From positions 1,632,501-1,696,500 of the forward strand of contig WPIO01000057.1 of assembly GCA_009760855.2 (NCBI GenBank): a stretch of DNA of 64,000 bases, written 5' to 3'. Made by a program: the position numbers and the translations under genes. This document shows positions 46,400 to 59,300 of the stretch, piece by piece; position 1 is the stretch's first letter, and each line of letters starts with the position of its first letter. The notes under the pieces are model-generated. The model was not told the origin of the DNA. It was given only the letters and a program-made list of their open reading frames with translations, and ran no database searches. Source of the DNA: Cristatella mucedo (lineage: Eukaryota > Bryozoa > Phylactolaemata > Cristatellidae).

Positions 46400-46930
46400 A
46401 CGAGAAAGCAACTGACTTCAAAGGTTTATCGCTCACTTTTAAGTCTCTCTATTGTTTGGTTCCAGCCTTGTTGTCAGATTAACTGCTTCACCAGGCTAAT
46501 CTTAGCACAATTAGCTTAACTATTCCTCCTAAAACCTTGGCTTCTTTTACAGCCACGCCTTTAGCTCTTTTGCTCACAAAGCCTAGAACTCTTTCCGACA
46601 TGCATCACGGCCTCCTGTATTCGACCACATTTAAAAATAAGTAAAGACTCAGCACCTTATCAGTGCTTTTACTGGATCCCTGCGATTCATTTTGTATCTG
46701 CTTTTGGTTGCAGGCACTGAGTAAGCTAGTACTAACCACAACTTCATGCTGACCTTGTGCATGCCACCCTTAACCTCGTTATCTTCTTTGTTTATTTAGC
46801 ATTCTTCCAGTGACGATTCGATCGTATTTATTTTGCAGAAAATTTAAAGTGTCTAGAGATATTGGGTCTTCCAATAGCGTGATATCGATCGTATCATTAA
46901 TATAATACCATGATTATAATGGCTTCCTAA
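46400..46930 (+). mobile_element. LINE family B 3' end fragment, diverged
   Basis: Follows the end of the family B coding region and 3' UTR: ttatcgctcacttttaagtctctc, ctgcttcaccaggctaatc, cgcctttagctcttttgctcacaaagcctag, catgctgaccttgtgcatgccacc, and gcagaaaatttaaagtgtctagagata. It ends with a decayed tail near 46880-46930, about 100 bases left of an immunoglobulin-like exon. Confidence 0.75.
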
Positions 46931-47033
46931 AGATAAGGGATACAAACAATCAAACACTGATTCGATAGCTGCAAACAGAAAACGATTACTTGTTTTCTTA
47001 TCTGACATTATGAAAAGACAAAGATGTACTTAC

Positions 47034-47407
47034 TCGCTGTAGATATGTTAAATGAGTGAGACACGACATCAGTTTTCCCAACTTGAGCGACTTGGCAGAC
47101 GTAGTTTCCTTCAACAATTGAATTCAGGAAAAAAGTGCACTGCACTTTATTCGGTTGAAGAACATTCAACGAGGAATTGCACACTCCTCCACACCAATCA
47201 TAGGCTGACGTGCGATTTTGAATTGTATTACCAGGCAAGCAATAGGTAGCGTTATATTTTATATTTTCAGGACCGACAGATATCAGTGCCAATAGCTCGG
47301 TAGCCCTTTGATCGTCAGGCAGAGTTGCAGTGCACGATAATGTCACTAATCCACTCACAAGAAAGTAAATAGTTGGCAAATTAGGCTGTAGTTCAAAATT
47401 TAGGCCC
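47034..47407 (-). CDS. Immunoglobulin-like domain exon (first visible)
   Basis: On the minus strand an acceptor (tttttaaattgcag|g) at 47407 and a consensus donor (gcga|gtaagt) at 47034 bound 374 bases of open frame. The exon begins after two codon bases and ends after one. The peptide has VSGLVTLSCTATL at the first Cys and EGNYVCQVAQVG at the second, the Y-x-C signature of the immunoglobulin F strand. Between them are extra cysteines (DWCGGVC) and several N-glycosylation sites (NAT, NRT, NSS, and NIS near the end). The two main cysteines are about 80 residues apart, longer than usual, so this is a variable-like or unusual domain. Its donor phase fits the acceptors at 43850 and 40661. No upstream signal-peptide exon was found. 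Confidence 0.7.
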
Positions 47408-49912
47408 CTGCAATTTAAAAATGACCGAGTAAAGGATTTGCATGTAGATGCACTTCTGCAGCACATGTTCCGTAGATCTTTGCAAACGTGCTGTCTACGA
47501 CCTCTATTCTATATTGATACCATCGACAGTATTTCGGCAAGAGATCTAAGACCACTATCGTTTCTATGTCGCGATACAGAAATACGAGTCATCCATGTTA
47601 TTAAAAATGATCTGTTTTGAGATAATCGGGTTTTAACGAGCCATCCTCCTGGCCCAAACTGCTATCGAAGTTTGCTTTAAACATGGTTCGTCCAGGAAGA
47701 TCGCCGTACCGAAAATCCGAATCACGTTGTTAATTACGCCAGTTTTTTATTCTGTTCTAATTATTAGCTAAAATTCTTTTAAATCGGAATATCACATTGC
47801 ACAACGATGCAGAAAAGAGAAAGCATTGCTGACCAATCATCGGATTGGGCTCGTAAGCTAAATGTGCAGAGGAGCATGACGAAGACAGGCAATGCCCTGA
47901 ACCCTTAATAGTTTACCAGAAAAAAAACACAACCTACAAAACGGGTTAACGAGTTGTTATGACTCAAAATAAGTAAAACTCAGGTATTGGGACATGTTCA
48001 ACATGCATAAAGTCAGTTCACTTCTTATGAATAAATGCTAACGGCTCTTGTCACCGGTAACTAGAATAATATCAATCTTTTAATTTCCTGTCATTTGGTA
48101 AGCCACAATCAATTATTATGCGGCAAAGCACTAACAGAAAGGTGAGGCAATACAACAGTTTTACAGGGATGTTAAATTAGTTTTAAACACTGCCAGAATC
48201 GTTTGGGAAGCTAACTTATGGCGACACAATTAAACAGAACGGTGGTGCTCCTGCCACGCATTCGAGAGCCAGAAAAAGATAATAATTGTAAAGCACAATG
48301 AACATCATCAGCCGTGTATAGTCAGCTATGGCTCGGGTGTACCAGACTGCAGTGGATTGCTTTTGACTTATATGGCCGAAGGAAAGCAGATTCCTTTAAT
48401 TTTTTACTCAAATTGAAATGTTTTGCTTCCATCGTTGACAAAATAAAGCCTACTGGTAATACGAGTCTGAATTCAACAGTCAGTTAATTGCAGGAAAAAG
48501 GTTTCATGGTGTAGCTTAAAATCGACAGGATCGATATCCATTTCTTGGATTCATCACCACCATTTGCAACCGAAAATATTTCTTCCTGACATTAGGATAT
48601 TAGATTACGATTGTGATGGCTCATGATGGGCCACTTGTTTAATTCCAAAAAAGACTCAACTTTAAAAAGTCACAAGTAAAGTTTGATCATTTCCAGACGT
48701 TTATCCTAGTTAGGTTACCTTCCTATGCATTTTAATTATTCCTAGAATCATTTTTTTCGCCTTACAGCAATTAAGCTTTTGTGTGAATAGGTCTACAGAT
48801 AACTTTGACAATCTAAAATTGGCTTTCAAAACCTAGAGATTGTTTTATCAACAAAACCTCTATATTATGCTTATATTCCGGCTTCATAAAACTGCTGTGA
48901 ACCCGTGATTGCAACGTTGCACGAACTTGAGAGTTTATGGGCGTTTTTAGCCTTGGTAGGCCTGATTCACTGTTGCAAATTCCAAAGGCTTAATTTAAAA
49001 ATTGACTGTTGTTATACATTCATGTAGATTTTTTTTAATTGTGTGCAGAATTGCTGCACACAACGATATTGTCAAGCATACAATGTAGAACTGCATCGGC
49101 CCTTCAGAATAAATAAATTATAAATAAATTAATAAATATTAATTAATAAATAAATAAATTATAATTCTAATATATCCTTGAGAAAAATTATGAAAAATTG
49201 ATAATAAAAATCAGTAGGATTTGGAGAAAACGTAGCATTGAGTAATAACTTGCAGAATAATAGAGCCTAGCAAAAATAAAACAATTCACTGCTATACCCT
49301 ATGCAGATCAAAGGTCAATAAATTGATGACTAGCAAAATTTAATCTGAAGCAACTGAGTACATTTGGAATATTCTTTACTAGTTTTTTGGTTTATATATA
49401 TTGATCTCAATAAAATCTAATGTAATCAAACCTTTTCATTTAATTTCACAATCACAGCAAAATTATCGGTTTGCCTTAAATCCAAAGATGATTTGCATTC
49501 GAGATTTGACGACGTTGGGAATTACTAATACAAATTTACAGCTATTAGGCTGAAAACCATCATGTCTTTACGCATATGTCACATCTTACTATTGAAAAAC
49601 TTTCCCTAAACTTAAGGCGATAGAAGCTGCGACCTAGTTCCCTTTACTTAGTTAAGTCTCTTTAAGTGTTATGCATTCCAGCGATCGAAATGGTCAGTCG
49701 CCGAGGTTTTCTTTTAAGATATTGCATTGTTTCTCAGTTGTTCTTACTGTTTCAGTTAGCAATCCTGTAGTTAGCCACCATTTTTTATTACATAGTTTAA
49801 GTCCTAAATCTAGTCACCAGGTTTTCTAATCTATCTAAAATCATGGAATAAATTTCAGTTTTTTCTAATACTGACAGCAAATTAGTGGCTGATTACGTGT
49901 GTACATAGGGGA
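47408..49912. other. No recognised gene; AT-rich, one TAAA-type tract
   Basis: 2.5 kb of AT-rich sequence. A tract of TAAATAAATTA units lies at about 49098-49165. Upstream exons of the immunoglobulin-domain gene should lie here or further right, but none was recognised. Confidence 0.4.
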
Positions 49913-49914
49913 TT

Positions 49915-52900
49915 CCGGGCGGCACTAGAGAGCGGCCCCAGGTGACTCCTAGCCCAATGTGGACCTTTATTTGATTTCTCCGTGACACCTTCGAGTATTC
50001 CGCTGCTATCTTAGCTGTGACTATTTATGAGCTGTCCTCGCATATGCTACAAAAATCAGGACCTGCTTAGCTTAAGGTGCGAGGTCGCCATTAGTCGATG
50101 CCTACCGGCGGGCCTTTTCCGGTGGGTAAGTGAGAACTTTCCTGCATCATGCGTTCGCCTTAACAAGAGCTCAGCTATCAAAACTACGACTCGCATGTTC
50201 AAAGCACCAAATAGTGCTGTTGCTGAAGTAGCCTACCCATTCTATCCGCGTTCAAAGTCGTGGAGATTCCTTTCAATTTACAACGAACTCCTAAAGATGC
50301 ACCAGGTTAAGAGCAGGCTTACACTTCATTTCAGGTAATCGGGTTTCTTTGCAGATCTAATAAATTTCGAAGACTTCCATAGAGTTTACACACGAAAGCT
50401 TAACAAAACCGAGGCTTCTTTTTTCATTAAAAAACTGAATTCCTGCAAATCGGACCCTAAACAGATTATTAAAACAGTAGACCATTTACTGGTCAACGCG
50501 GTTGGTCTGACTCCCCAGATATTGAGGGCTCAGCCAAAATGTTTTTTAAGGGTTCATTATTGAAAACATTGTGCACATTCGTACCTCCCTTAAGCTCCTT
50601 CTGATGAAAGCAATCGTGGTTCCACAACCGGTATTGTAATTCAATGTAACGTAATGTGATGTAATGTATCTCCGTCTGTAACTCTACAAAGTCATAAAGA
50701 CCATGAGGGTGCTACTCAGGTGAGTTTTGCATAGCCCACTCACAGCCTAAGCGGCTTTCGGTGCGCATTTGGTAGCCACTAGACCTCGTCTCATGCAACA
50801 AAGAGAAATTGGGAAGCATAGCAGAGTCAGGAGAGCAGTTGAGGTAGTGAGTAGCATAGAAGTAGCAGCTCAGGACCGCTGAAAAGGATGTGCCATATTC
50901 GGCAGTAGGAGAGTAGTTGTCGTTACGTAAGAATCGTGAAAGCGAGTTCCACAGTCTATGACCTGCAGAGCTAAAGGTTCTGTAGCCAACGGTCTTTAAG
51001 CCGTGGAATGGGAGCCCTAATTTACTGCCGTCACAGGACCAGAAGGTGCGAACAGGCAGAAACTGATGCAGCAGTTCATCTAGGGACGAATGAGCCAAGC
51101 CGTGGCGGGCCTTGAGGGTCAGCATAAGAACTTTGCTCTGTATCCTTTGCTCAACCGGCAACCATTCTAGCTCTTTCTGCTAAGGAGACACGTGCTCAAA
51201 CGGCTTGCACTTAAAGACTAGCCTTGCAGCCATATTCATAGTCAGCTGCAGTGCATAATACCTTTCCTTGGCAGCCCAGCTAAATGGGAATTTCAATAAT
51301 TGAGCCGATACAGAACTAAAGAGCTAGTTAATTTATTTTTACAAGCCAGGTTGGGAGACAGCTCCAGTGACCTTCCTTAAAGGTTTCTCCGATGTGTCTG
51401 CATGCCATAAGGCTACGTTCATAAGGTCAGGCGTAAAGAGTTCGTCTCCTGGAGACCCAATACCCTCAACTCTGTACTCTTCACTAGCGTACTAAACTAG
51501 CCCTGCCATCTCTAAGATTGTATTGCTTCTCTGCGAAAAGGGGTCGTCTCCATGTCCTTCCAATCGGCAATCGGTCGATCCATATTTAAAAAGCCTAGAT
51601 TAGACACACGGGTCCTTGTAAACTATCGCCAAGTTTCCTTTCTTCTGTTCTTGTCAAAAATTCTTGAAAACTGTTTTTAAGCAGCTGGCTGAACGTAGTT
51701 AAAATAATGAAATGTCAGAAATATTTCCATCAGGGTTCTAGAGGCAGGACTCCACTGAAACTGCTCTACTCCATGTTAACAACGAAATTCAATGTGCCAA
51801 TCACGACGGCAAAGTAACTGCCCTAGCTCTGCTAGATCTCTCTGCCGCATTAGACACTATTAATCACGACGTTCTACTAGAACGATTAAGAACAACGATC
51901 GGTCTGGCAGACGAAGCACTGGCTTCAAATCGTACTTGTCTGATCGTGCTCAATCTGTGTCGTGAGGGGGTCAAGTCTCACAGGCGAGAAAGGTCACCTG
52001 CTGAGTCCCTCAAGGGTCAGTACTCGGTCTCCTGCTGTTCTCTATTTAAACACAACCTCTGGGAAAAGAGATTAAGGCCCATGAAGTAGGGTATCACTTT
52101 TATTTAGACGATACTTTTTGGCGTTTGTCTTTCAAATCATCTGAATCTGCTGCTGCAACTAAGATAATGAATGCTTGCCTTGCGATATTCAACCCTGGAT
52201 GTCGGAAAACGACCCGAAATTAACTGAGGATAAACCGAACTGCTGTGCATAGGACACCCAAAGCTTGTGGCTGGATCAAAATACTTCGCTAGTCTAATAT
52301 AGGTGATGCTGGTGTGCGACCGTCACCACTTGATCAAAATTCAGGTGTGTTTTCGACAGCTGCCTCAACCTTAAAAGCTTCATTCAGAAGACTGCTTCTA
52401 CAGCTAGCCATCATTTCCAATCCCTATCCAAGATTAGGAGCGATCTCCCATAGTCGCTTGTAAAAAATATAACTTGCTCCTAGGTTCTGTCTCGGCTTGA
52501 TTATTGTGCCTTCCTTTTTGGCTGGGCTACAAAAAAGCTATTTGGCCACTGAAGCTGACGATAAATATGCCTGCAAGGCTAGTCTTCAAGTCCCTGTGGT
52601 TTCAGCACGTGTCTTCTTTGCTAAAAGAGCTAGGATGGATGCGGGTTGAGCAAAGGATGCAGAGCAAAGTTTTTACGCTCACCCTCAAGGTCCGCAATGG
52701 GCTGGCTCATACGTACCTAGCTGAACTGCTGCATCAGTTTCAGCCTGTTCGTGCCCTAAGGTCCTGTGTGGGCAATAAATTAGTAGTCCCATTTCTCCAC
52801 TTACAGACCGATGGAGACAGTAGCTTTTGCTCTGCAGGTCCTAGATTGTGGACCTTGCTTCCACAGTTCTTAAGCAACGACAACTACTCTCCTACTGCCG

Positions 52901-53245
52901 ACTCCGGCTCATCCTTTTCAGCGGCCCTGAGCTGCTACTTCTATGGTACTCACTACCTCAAATGATCTCATAACTCAGCTATGCTTTCCACATTCTCTTT
53001 GTTGTGGGAGACGAAGTCTGATGGCTACCAAATGCGTACCGAAAGCCGCTTAGGCTGTGAGAGCGCTTTACAAAACTCTCCTGCGTATGACCCACATTGT
53101 TTTTATGACTTTGTGGAGTTGCAGACGGAGATTGACTATTAAATGCATATCCAAAGCCGCTTAAGCTGAGAATGCATATACATAACCTTCCTGCATAACA
53201 CCCACGCAGTGTTTGTGACTTTGTTGGTTACAGGCGGAAACACAT
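49915..53245 (+). mobile_element. LINE family A, internally deleted, with a nested LINE A
   Basis: The 5' end matches the reference (agcggccccaggtgactcctagcccaatgtgg). After about 50225 the sequence jumps to the region after the endonuclease (ctatccgcgttcaaagtcgtggagattcc), so about 1 kb including the endonuclease is deleted. At 50637-51365 a minus-strand family A fragment is inserted. The element resumes with gtgaccttccttaaaggtttctccgatgtg and the reverse transcriptase (decayed). It is open near the C-terminus at 52504-52965 (MCLPFWLGYKKAIWPL, then RALRSCVGNKLVVPFLHLQT). It ends at about 53245 with gttacaggcggaaacacattacatta. Confidence 0.85.
50637..51365 (-). mobile_element. LINE family A 3' fragment nested in LINE A
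   Basis: Starts with the complement of the tail (gtaacgtaatgtgatgtaatgtatctccg) and is open for 149 codons on the minus strand (51161-50712: MPVEQRIQSKVLMLTLKA, SAGHRLWNSLSRFLRND, GTSFSAVLSCYFYATHYL). This is the best preserved family A C-terminal domain here. The host copy reads ccacaaccggt on the left and ccagtgacctt on the right, so the short ccggt/ccagt repeat may be a diverged target duplication. Confidence 0.85.
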
Positions 53246-53865
53246 TACATTATCTTTAATAGATCACTGCTCGATGGTCTACAGGGCTGTGCAATCGTGT
53301 ACTTCGATCACGTGCCAAAACCGGTCGGGAGGCTAGTCGGTCGTGGCCGTCACAGTTTCCACATCTCACCACTTCTCGCTGGCCTAAACTGGCTCCAAGT
53401 CAAGCAACACAACGACTTCAATTCCCAATCGAGCAAGGCATCGACGTAAAGGTTTTCTCACTTACTTTTAAGTCCCTTTATTCTTCTGCTCCATCCTATC
53501 AATGCCATTTGCTTTACCACCAAGCTACATATCGCATTACCCGCATTTGTGGATATAACTGTCTACCTATACTTCGTATTAATTTCAAATCCTTTGTAAA
53601 CCATACCTTTAGTTCAAAAGCTACCGAAGCCTGCAATTCACTGCCGACGTTCGTCAGGACATTATCTGACTTCTCTGCATTTCAAAACAAGCGACTTACG
53701 TATTTACATATGATAGAGTTTATGGGATCCCTGTTATGTATCCTTAGCATTCTTAGCGTGCTGAGACTGTGCAACCTGCCAGCAAATTAAAACTACCTAG
53801 TAATCAATTTCGTTATCTGTGGGCAAACTATCAAATTTATCATCATTATCATAATTTATAGTATG
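53246..53865 (+). mobile_element. LINE family B 3' fragment, diverged
   Basis: Matches the family B C-terminal coding region: gtgcaatc, ggccgtcacagtttccacatctcacc, then the open stretch 53509-53790 (MLYHQATYRITRICGYNCLP, NFKSFVNHTFSSKATEACNS). It follows the family A tail directly. Confidence 0.7.
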
Positions 53866-54599
53866 TATTGCTTTAACATATTTTACCCGAGCATGCTATT
53901 AGCATATTTTGGACGGAGTTTTGTATAATTTCTGCATAGTTTCAGATTTGGTATAATCCAACGGTGCACCAATTTTTTAACCAAGCACCTTCTCACTCTC
54001 ACTCTATCTCACACTATATCTCTCTATATCTACATTTATATTTACACTTAGGTTACAATATAATAAAGTCCTTGCACGATTTAAAATTCAAAAAAATTTA
54101 CACAAATTCAGAGGATTAACTATTAGCCAATAGGGAACATAGTGGTGCTAAACATGGAGCTATGCCGTCGCAATAAATATATTTTTTTCTGGTTACGTGG
54201 CGTTACGTCTGAACGCAAAGAGCTATAATTAAGGTTTCAGCATAACATAATAGCAATAAAAAAAACGTCAAAGTTCGTCTACAATAGTCAGAATTATTGT
54301 ATCTAGCACCATTTAAGACTCTGACATCCCGCGATAATTAAAATCGAGATCAATCCAAGGCCGTGGAAACTTTTTTAGAACCATTTTTTGTTTATCTTTA
54401 ACCATGCTAGACAAGGCAAAAGTACCGTCAAGTTGGCAATAACGTGGCACACCTAGCTACTTCCTTATCGAGGAGAATACAGTTGGTCGTAAAAGATCTT
54501 AAGTCAAGGTATTAAACTGGGCTTACACAAAGAACTAAAATTGTAAATAAATCTAGGTGTGATTTTATTGGTAATATTGTATTAGTATTTCTTAATCAC

Positions 54600-56420
54600 G
54601 TTGAATAGTCGTGTAAAAATGATTTTGAGCTCTCTCTTGGGGAAGCTTTAGTGCATCTTGAATAACTACCTTCTAATCCCGAGGCAGAAAAAAAGTGCAA
54701 TGCCCGACACATAGTGAGAACTTTTGGTGCAGGGGAATAAGCTAAGCTAGGTGCCCCATCAGCTTGTCAAACATTGCTGCAAAATAGTTCCACCAAAGAA
54801 GAATCGCAAAAACCACACGGTTGTAGGCATATCGTGTAGTAAAACCTTCATTCACTGTTTAATCTGTACAAGCTAGGTATCACAGCTTAAACTTATGTGA
54901 ATTTTTCTTGCCATGAACGTATCACACTGCAGCAAAAGTTTCAGCCTGCTGAACTGCTGCATCAGTTTCAGCATGGTCGCGCCCTCAGGTCCTGTGTGGA
55001 CAATAAATTAGCTGTCCCATTCCTCAGCTTAGAGACAGTTGGCGACTGAAGCTTTTGCTCCGCAGGTCCTAGACTGTGGACCTTGCTCCCACAGTTCTTA
55101 CGCAACGACAGCTACTCTCCTACTGCCGACTATGGCTCATCCTTTTCAGTTGTCCTAAGCTGCTACTTCTATGCTACTCACTACCTCAACTGCTCTCCAG
55201 ACTCTGCTATGCTTCCCACTTTCTCTTGTTTGCGTGAAACGAATTCTGTTGGCTAACAAATGCGTACTGAAAGGCGCTTAGGCTGTGAGTGCTCTATACA
55301 AAACTGTCCAGCTTAAATCCCCCATGGTCTTTATGACTTTGTGGAGTTACAGACGGAGATACATACACGCAAACTGGTCAATAACAGTTTGAAAGTAAAT
55401 ATTGTAAACGTCACTTTCTTAACGCTCAACAAGGCCGAATTTGAGAGTCGATCTTCACCATCTAATGGTTCAGATAAGACCCAATTTCATTAGACTAGGT
55501 CAAGGAAAGTTCACTACTGGCAACTGATAGAGCTTTGTTAAGAATAACGTGCAGAACAAATCTCATTTATGAAGCAAATATTCTCCATGACTGATGATAA
55601 ATTCCACGTGTTCCAATGGTGACTTAAAAGCCAAGTCGCAACGAGTGGCAAGCGTTCACATATTTCGTTGTGCAACTCTGGTAAATCAAAGCCTAAACCA
55701 CAAAAGCCTTTAAAATCAAGACAGTGAGTTCCAGGTTGGATCAGGTCAAATGTCTTTAAGAGAAATGGAACCTTCAAAAAGACGTCAACTGCTGAGTTAA
55801 GATCCGTGAGCCACAAAACCTAGTTCTAATTTCTAGTCTGATAAAGTCCATGCTGTGCTTCGTTGTTTTTGAAATTTCGTCCTTAGCCATGAAACCAGCA
55901 TTTTTAGAGCCTGCTAGGCATGTATGTGCTTCGGGAGATTCGTAATCTAACTTTAACTCCAAACTGTTAGCATCGCCTTTGGTACGTAGCAGTAATTAAT
56001 GGAAAAGTTTATTTAGCAATCTACTCCATCACCAAATCATTCGCTGATCAAGCCTTCGGTTTGCAAGTACCAAAGGTTTGAATTCACATCTCTCTGGCGC
56101 TACGACATACCCTGATACGTCCACGTTTAAAACGAACAGAAATTTAGCGGGTCGATTTGATTAATATTTAAGGTGCTAAGTTTTTCGTCACACTCAATTC
56201 GGCCAATAACAACATTCGCTTTCCGACACACTAGGCATTACAAATAAAAATGTAATACTTTTTGCCATGTAGCATGCAACTACTAGACACTCGATTGTGT
56301 TTGCTTAACAGTGAATGTAACAGCCTAGAACTAAATTGAACTGTCTGAGAATGGCATGTAAAAAATTAATATCTCTGGATTCTGCTTGAGGTTTACCCTT
56401 TTGCCATAAGCCAACAATTA
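54600..56420 (-). pseudogene. Decayed coding-like segments, unidentified protein (copy 2)
   Basis: Counterpart of 11898-13275. The best frame is 55816-55538 (92 codons: VDVFLKVPFLLKTFDL, GTHCLDFKGFCGLGFDLP, ELHNEICERLPLVATWLLS). Peptides matching copy 1 at 12119-11898 (WNYFAAMFDKLMGHLA) occur at about 54800-54740, and those matching 13275-13024 at about 56360-56180, both with stops or frame changes. In copy 1 the 92-codon stretch is interrupted by stops. The family A insertion lies between the 92-codon stretch and the WNYFAAMF segment. I do not recognise the family. Confidence 0.4.
54930..55372 (+). mobile_element. LINE family A 3' fragment inserted in the 3.5 kb unit
   Basis: About 440 bases of the family A C-terminal region and 3' end: agcctgctgaactgctgcatcagtttc, ctgtgtggacaataaattagctgtccc, cgactatggctcatccttttcag, and gttacagacggagatacatacac at the 3' end. 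Copy 1 of the unit at about 12220 lacks it, so it inserted after the duplication. The flanks share a short cacactg/cgcaaactg-like repeat. Confidence 0.85.
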
Positions 56421-57924
56421 TTTTTAAATCAGTAGATAGATACTCAACGAAACTACATTTCGCCTACGGTCACTTTGACGTGCATGGATCTGCATGTTAG
56501 GACAGTAAAGCTATTTCCCTAGCATTAATCCTCACCGGGAGTAAAAGCATAATCTAAAACTGGCCTTCACGAGGATAACAGTTATGATATATTTATACAT
56601 ATATATAAATGTCAAATATCTTAGGAATTTCACGCGTTTGAGAGAATCCATTAGGAATGGTCTTTAAAGTACTATTTAGTATTATTAAATTATTCAGGAA
56701 CGCAAATTTAAAGAGCTGCTGACCTACGGTCCATGGACGTAAATAATGCTCTCCTCCATAAGAAATTGCACTATTTGGTCAACCAACGCAGAATAAATAA
56801 TACTAAGTATAACCACATCTACTTAGTGCAACTATTTTAATTTGCAGCTGCGTGGCCGTAGGTATGCATGGAACAGCTAGCTGTTCATGTCTATTAGAGC
56901 CTCACGCACTTAAACCATTGTACGCATGGTCGTATTGATTGTTTGACTCAGACACACCAATTTGTATAACTTGAAATACCTGCCGCGGTTGTGAAACATT
57001 TTAAGTTCAAATTGTAGCCATAATTTGGTTCAAATATACAGGTACTGTGAATAAGCTAAGCTAGCCGAGGCAATCGTGGTAAAATGCTAATGCCCAATCA
57101 TGGAAAGCTTAATTAGTAGATATTAGCAAATATATGTTTTCTTTAATTTGGAAATAAAACTCCCGTATCATTGAAGTGAAACTTAACTCGTAGTTGGAAC
57201 ATTTTGTACAGCTGGCTGGGCCAGCCTTCCAAAGGTAGTCGAGTGAAAATGCGAAATTTTGTATGATCACAGGAACCATCTTGCTTTAGACATTGTAATC
57301 AGCAAAGCAGTTGCGAAATGCCTACATTATACATGGTACCGCTATTTTATAATTGATATAGGCCTATTTTAAACACTGCAAAAGAGGGCTATTTAAGAAA
57401 GTGGCCAACCAATGGCTTGAAAGTTGGTGGTTAAGCAATGAGCTCTAGTCTGGTAAATTAAAATAACCAGTATGAAATTTGTGGTTTATTTTTTTTTAAA
57501 TTCAGACAGCACTGCAACTCACAAATAATTTGCCGATAGCTTGGCCAGGCTACCGTAGTCCATCAGGGAGGGACAAGCTTCTAACCTGTTCTAGCTGTAT
57601 GTTTGACTGAACTCTCATCACTATATTTTCTGAAAAGTAACATAACCAGCTCGTAAATAAGGCTTATTGACTAACTAGCATATTGTTATCATTTCTAGTA
57701 GCAGTGGCAGCTTGTTGGGTAGAGCTAAGAGGTGAAGTAGAAGTCGAGTGTTGAAACGTGCATGCCTAAGTAAAGGTTATTCTGAGATTTGGCCTGGAAT
57801 GCTGTTCTGGCACGTATGTAAGGAAACCCTTTTTACACGAAGCATATCTAGGAATCTATTGCAATTCGTTTGTTAAATAATCAGTATGATTTTTGAACTC
57901 CCCGATGAGCAGCCGCAGTAAGAT

Positions 57925-58915
57925 GGATGGGAGAACATTTTATAAAACCAAACGTTCTCACATCTAATTACTAGTCTTGGGCAAACCTAGTGTGATTCAG
58001 AAACTGGAAAGGCCGATGTTTAGAATTGGCTCAGCCAGCGTATATTCTGTGGAATCAGCTCACTATCTAGATGTAATGGTCTAAAGTTACCTCTCAGTAG
58101 ACGATCCCATCAGCTCACAGTCAAGTCTGCCTACTTTCAGCTGCATAACATTTATAAAATTCAGGCTTGTTTAGATAAAGATACCACGTCTAAGATGGTC
58201 CGTGCATTTGTGACATCCTGTCTTGACTTCTGCAATTCACTGCTTGCTTGGCTACCGGCATATGCAATCAGGCGATTACAGACTGTGCAAAACTCCGCAG
58301 CTAGGTTTACCTGTAGTGAGCTTCTCACTTACGACGTCACACTGCTTCTCTCTGACCTGCACTGGCTACCAGTCAAGCAACGGATTAACTTCAAGTTATT
58401 GTTGCTCAGTTTTAGGTCACTACATTCTTTTACTCCATCTTATCTCTCAGATCTACTCGCCCATCAGGCCAAACTTCGTACCACCCACTTTTTGGAATTC
58501 ATCAGTTTCCCAATCCATCGTGCAGACATCGAATACTTTGGAGATTGCATTTATTTCGTACGTTCCTAAAGCCAGGAAATTCTCCCGAATTGCGTCAGAA
58601 AATACCCTTGCTTGACCACATTAAAAAGAACTTGATAGCACACCTATTTAGGACAGCATTTAGTGGGTCCTTGTTATTTTTCCTTCCTGTGCATATGCAT
58701 GCAGACACTGCACGCTGCCACTAACCAAATTTGCATGCTGACCCTGTTCATGTCACCCCTAACCATGCTATTCATGCTGTTTATTAATCGTGACACTACT
58801 CTTCATTCAATCGCGATTCCCTTTGCTGCAAATTTAAAGAGCATGCAAATAGAATGATTTCACTGAGGTCGCTTTATCAAGTGCATTAATAATATTACTA
58901 TATTATTAATAATAG
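57925..58915 (+). mobile_element. LINE family B, 5'-truncated, plus strand
   Basis: Starts in the region matching NDKTNLLVMGKPSVIQ of the reference (ttactagtcttgggcaaacctagtgtgattcag). It is open at 58195-58569 (124 codons: VTSCLDFCNSLLAWLPAYAI, LSDLHWLPVKQRINFK) and runs through the 3' UTR to aggtcgctttatcaagtgcatta plus an ATT-type tail. It abuts the right end of the 3.5 kb unit. Confidence 0.85.
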
Positions 58916-59300
58916 GCTAGGTGAGCCAGCTCTTCTATATCAACAACAGTTAAGCACAAAATAAAGGGATTCTGAATGAGGGAATTCACAGCCATTTTCT
59001 TACTTTGCCCCAAGCGACGCACCGGTTGGAAATACGGAAATAAAGTCGGAGATAAAAAAGCTCAATCTTAGAGGAAAAGTTTGTAAATGTATACTACCAT
59101 TTAACATTGCCTATAAGCTGAATTTTTTATCCTAAAAATATATACTAATCTTCAATAACAATACGAGACGAAATATTTAAAATGATAAAGTGGTAATCCA
59201 GACACCCTCGTGGCCTAAAAAGTCAGTTTCGTTCTAACTAGGTTAGCAGTGGGTTTCAATCGTCATTCGTGAATTGTTTAGCAATACAATGCACAGTTTA
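58916..59300. other. No recognised feature
   Basis: AT-rich spacer between a family B tail and family A. Confidence 0.4.

Larger units (their letters stand above)
54048..57920. repeat. 3.5 kb dispersed duplicated unit, copy 2
   Basis: Collinear with 11345-14840 from ttaggttacaatataataaagtcc to ccgatgagcagccgcag, same orientation. It is longer because a family A fragment is inserted at about 54930-55372. It is preceded by a CT-rich stretch (actctcactctatctcacac). Confidence 0.75.
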
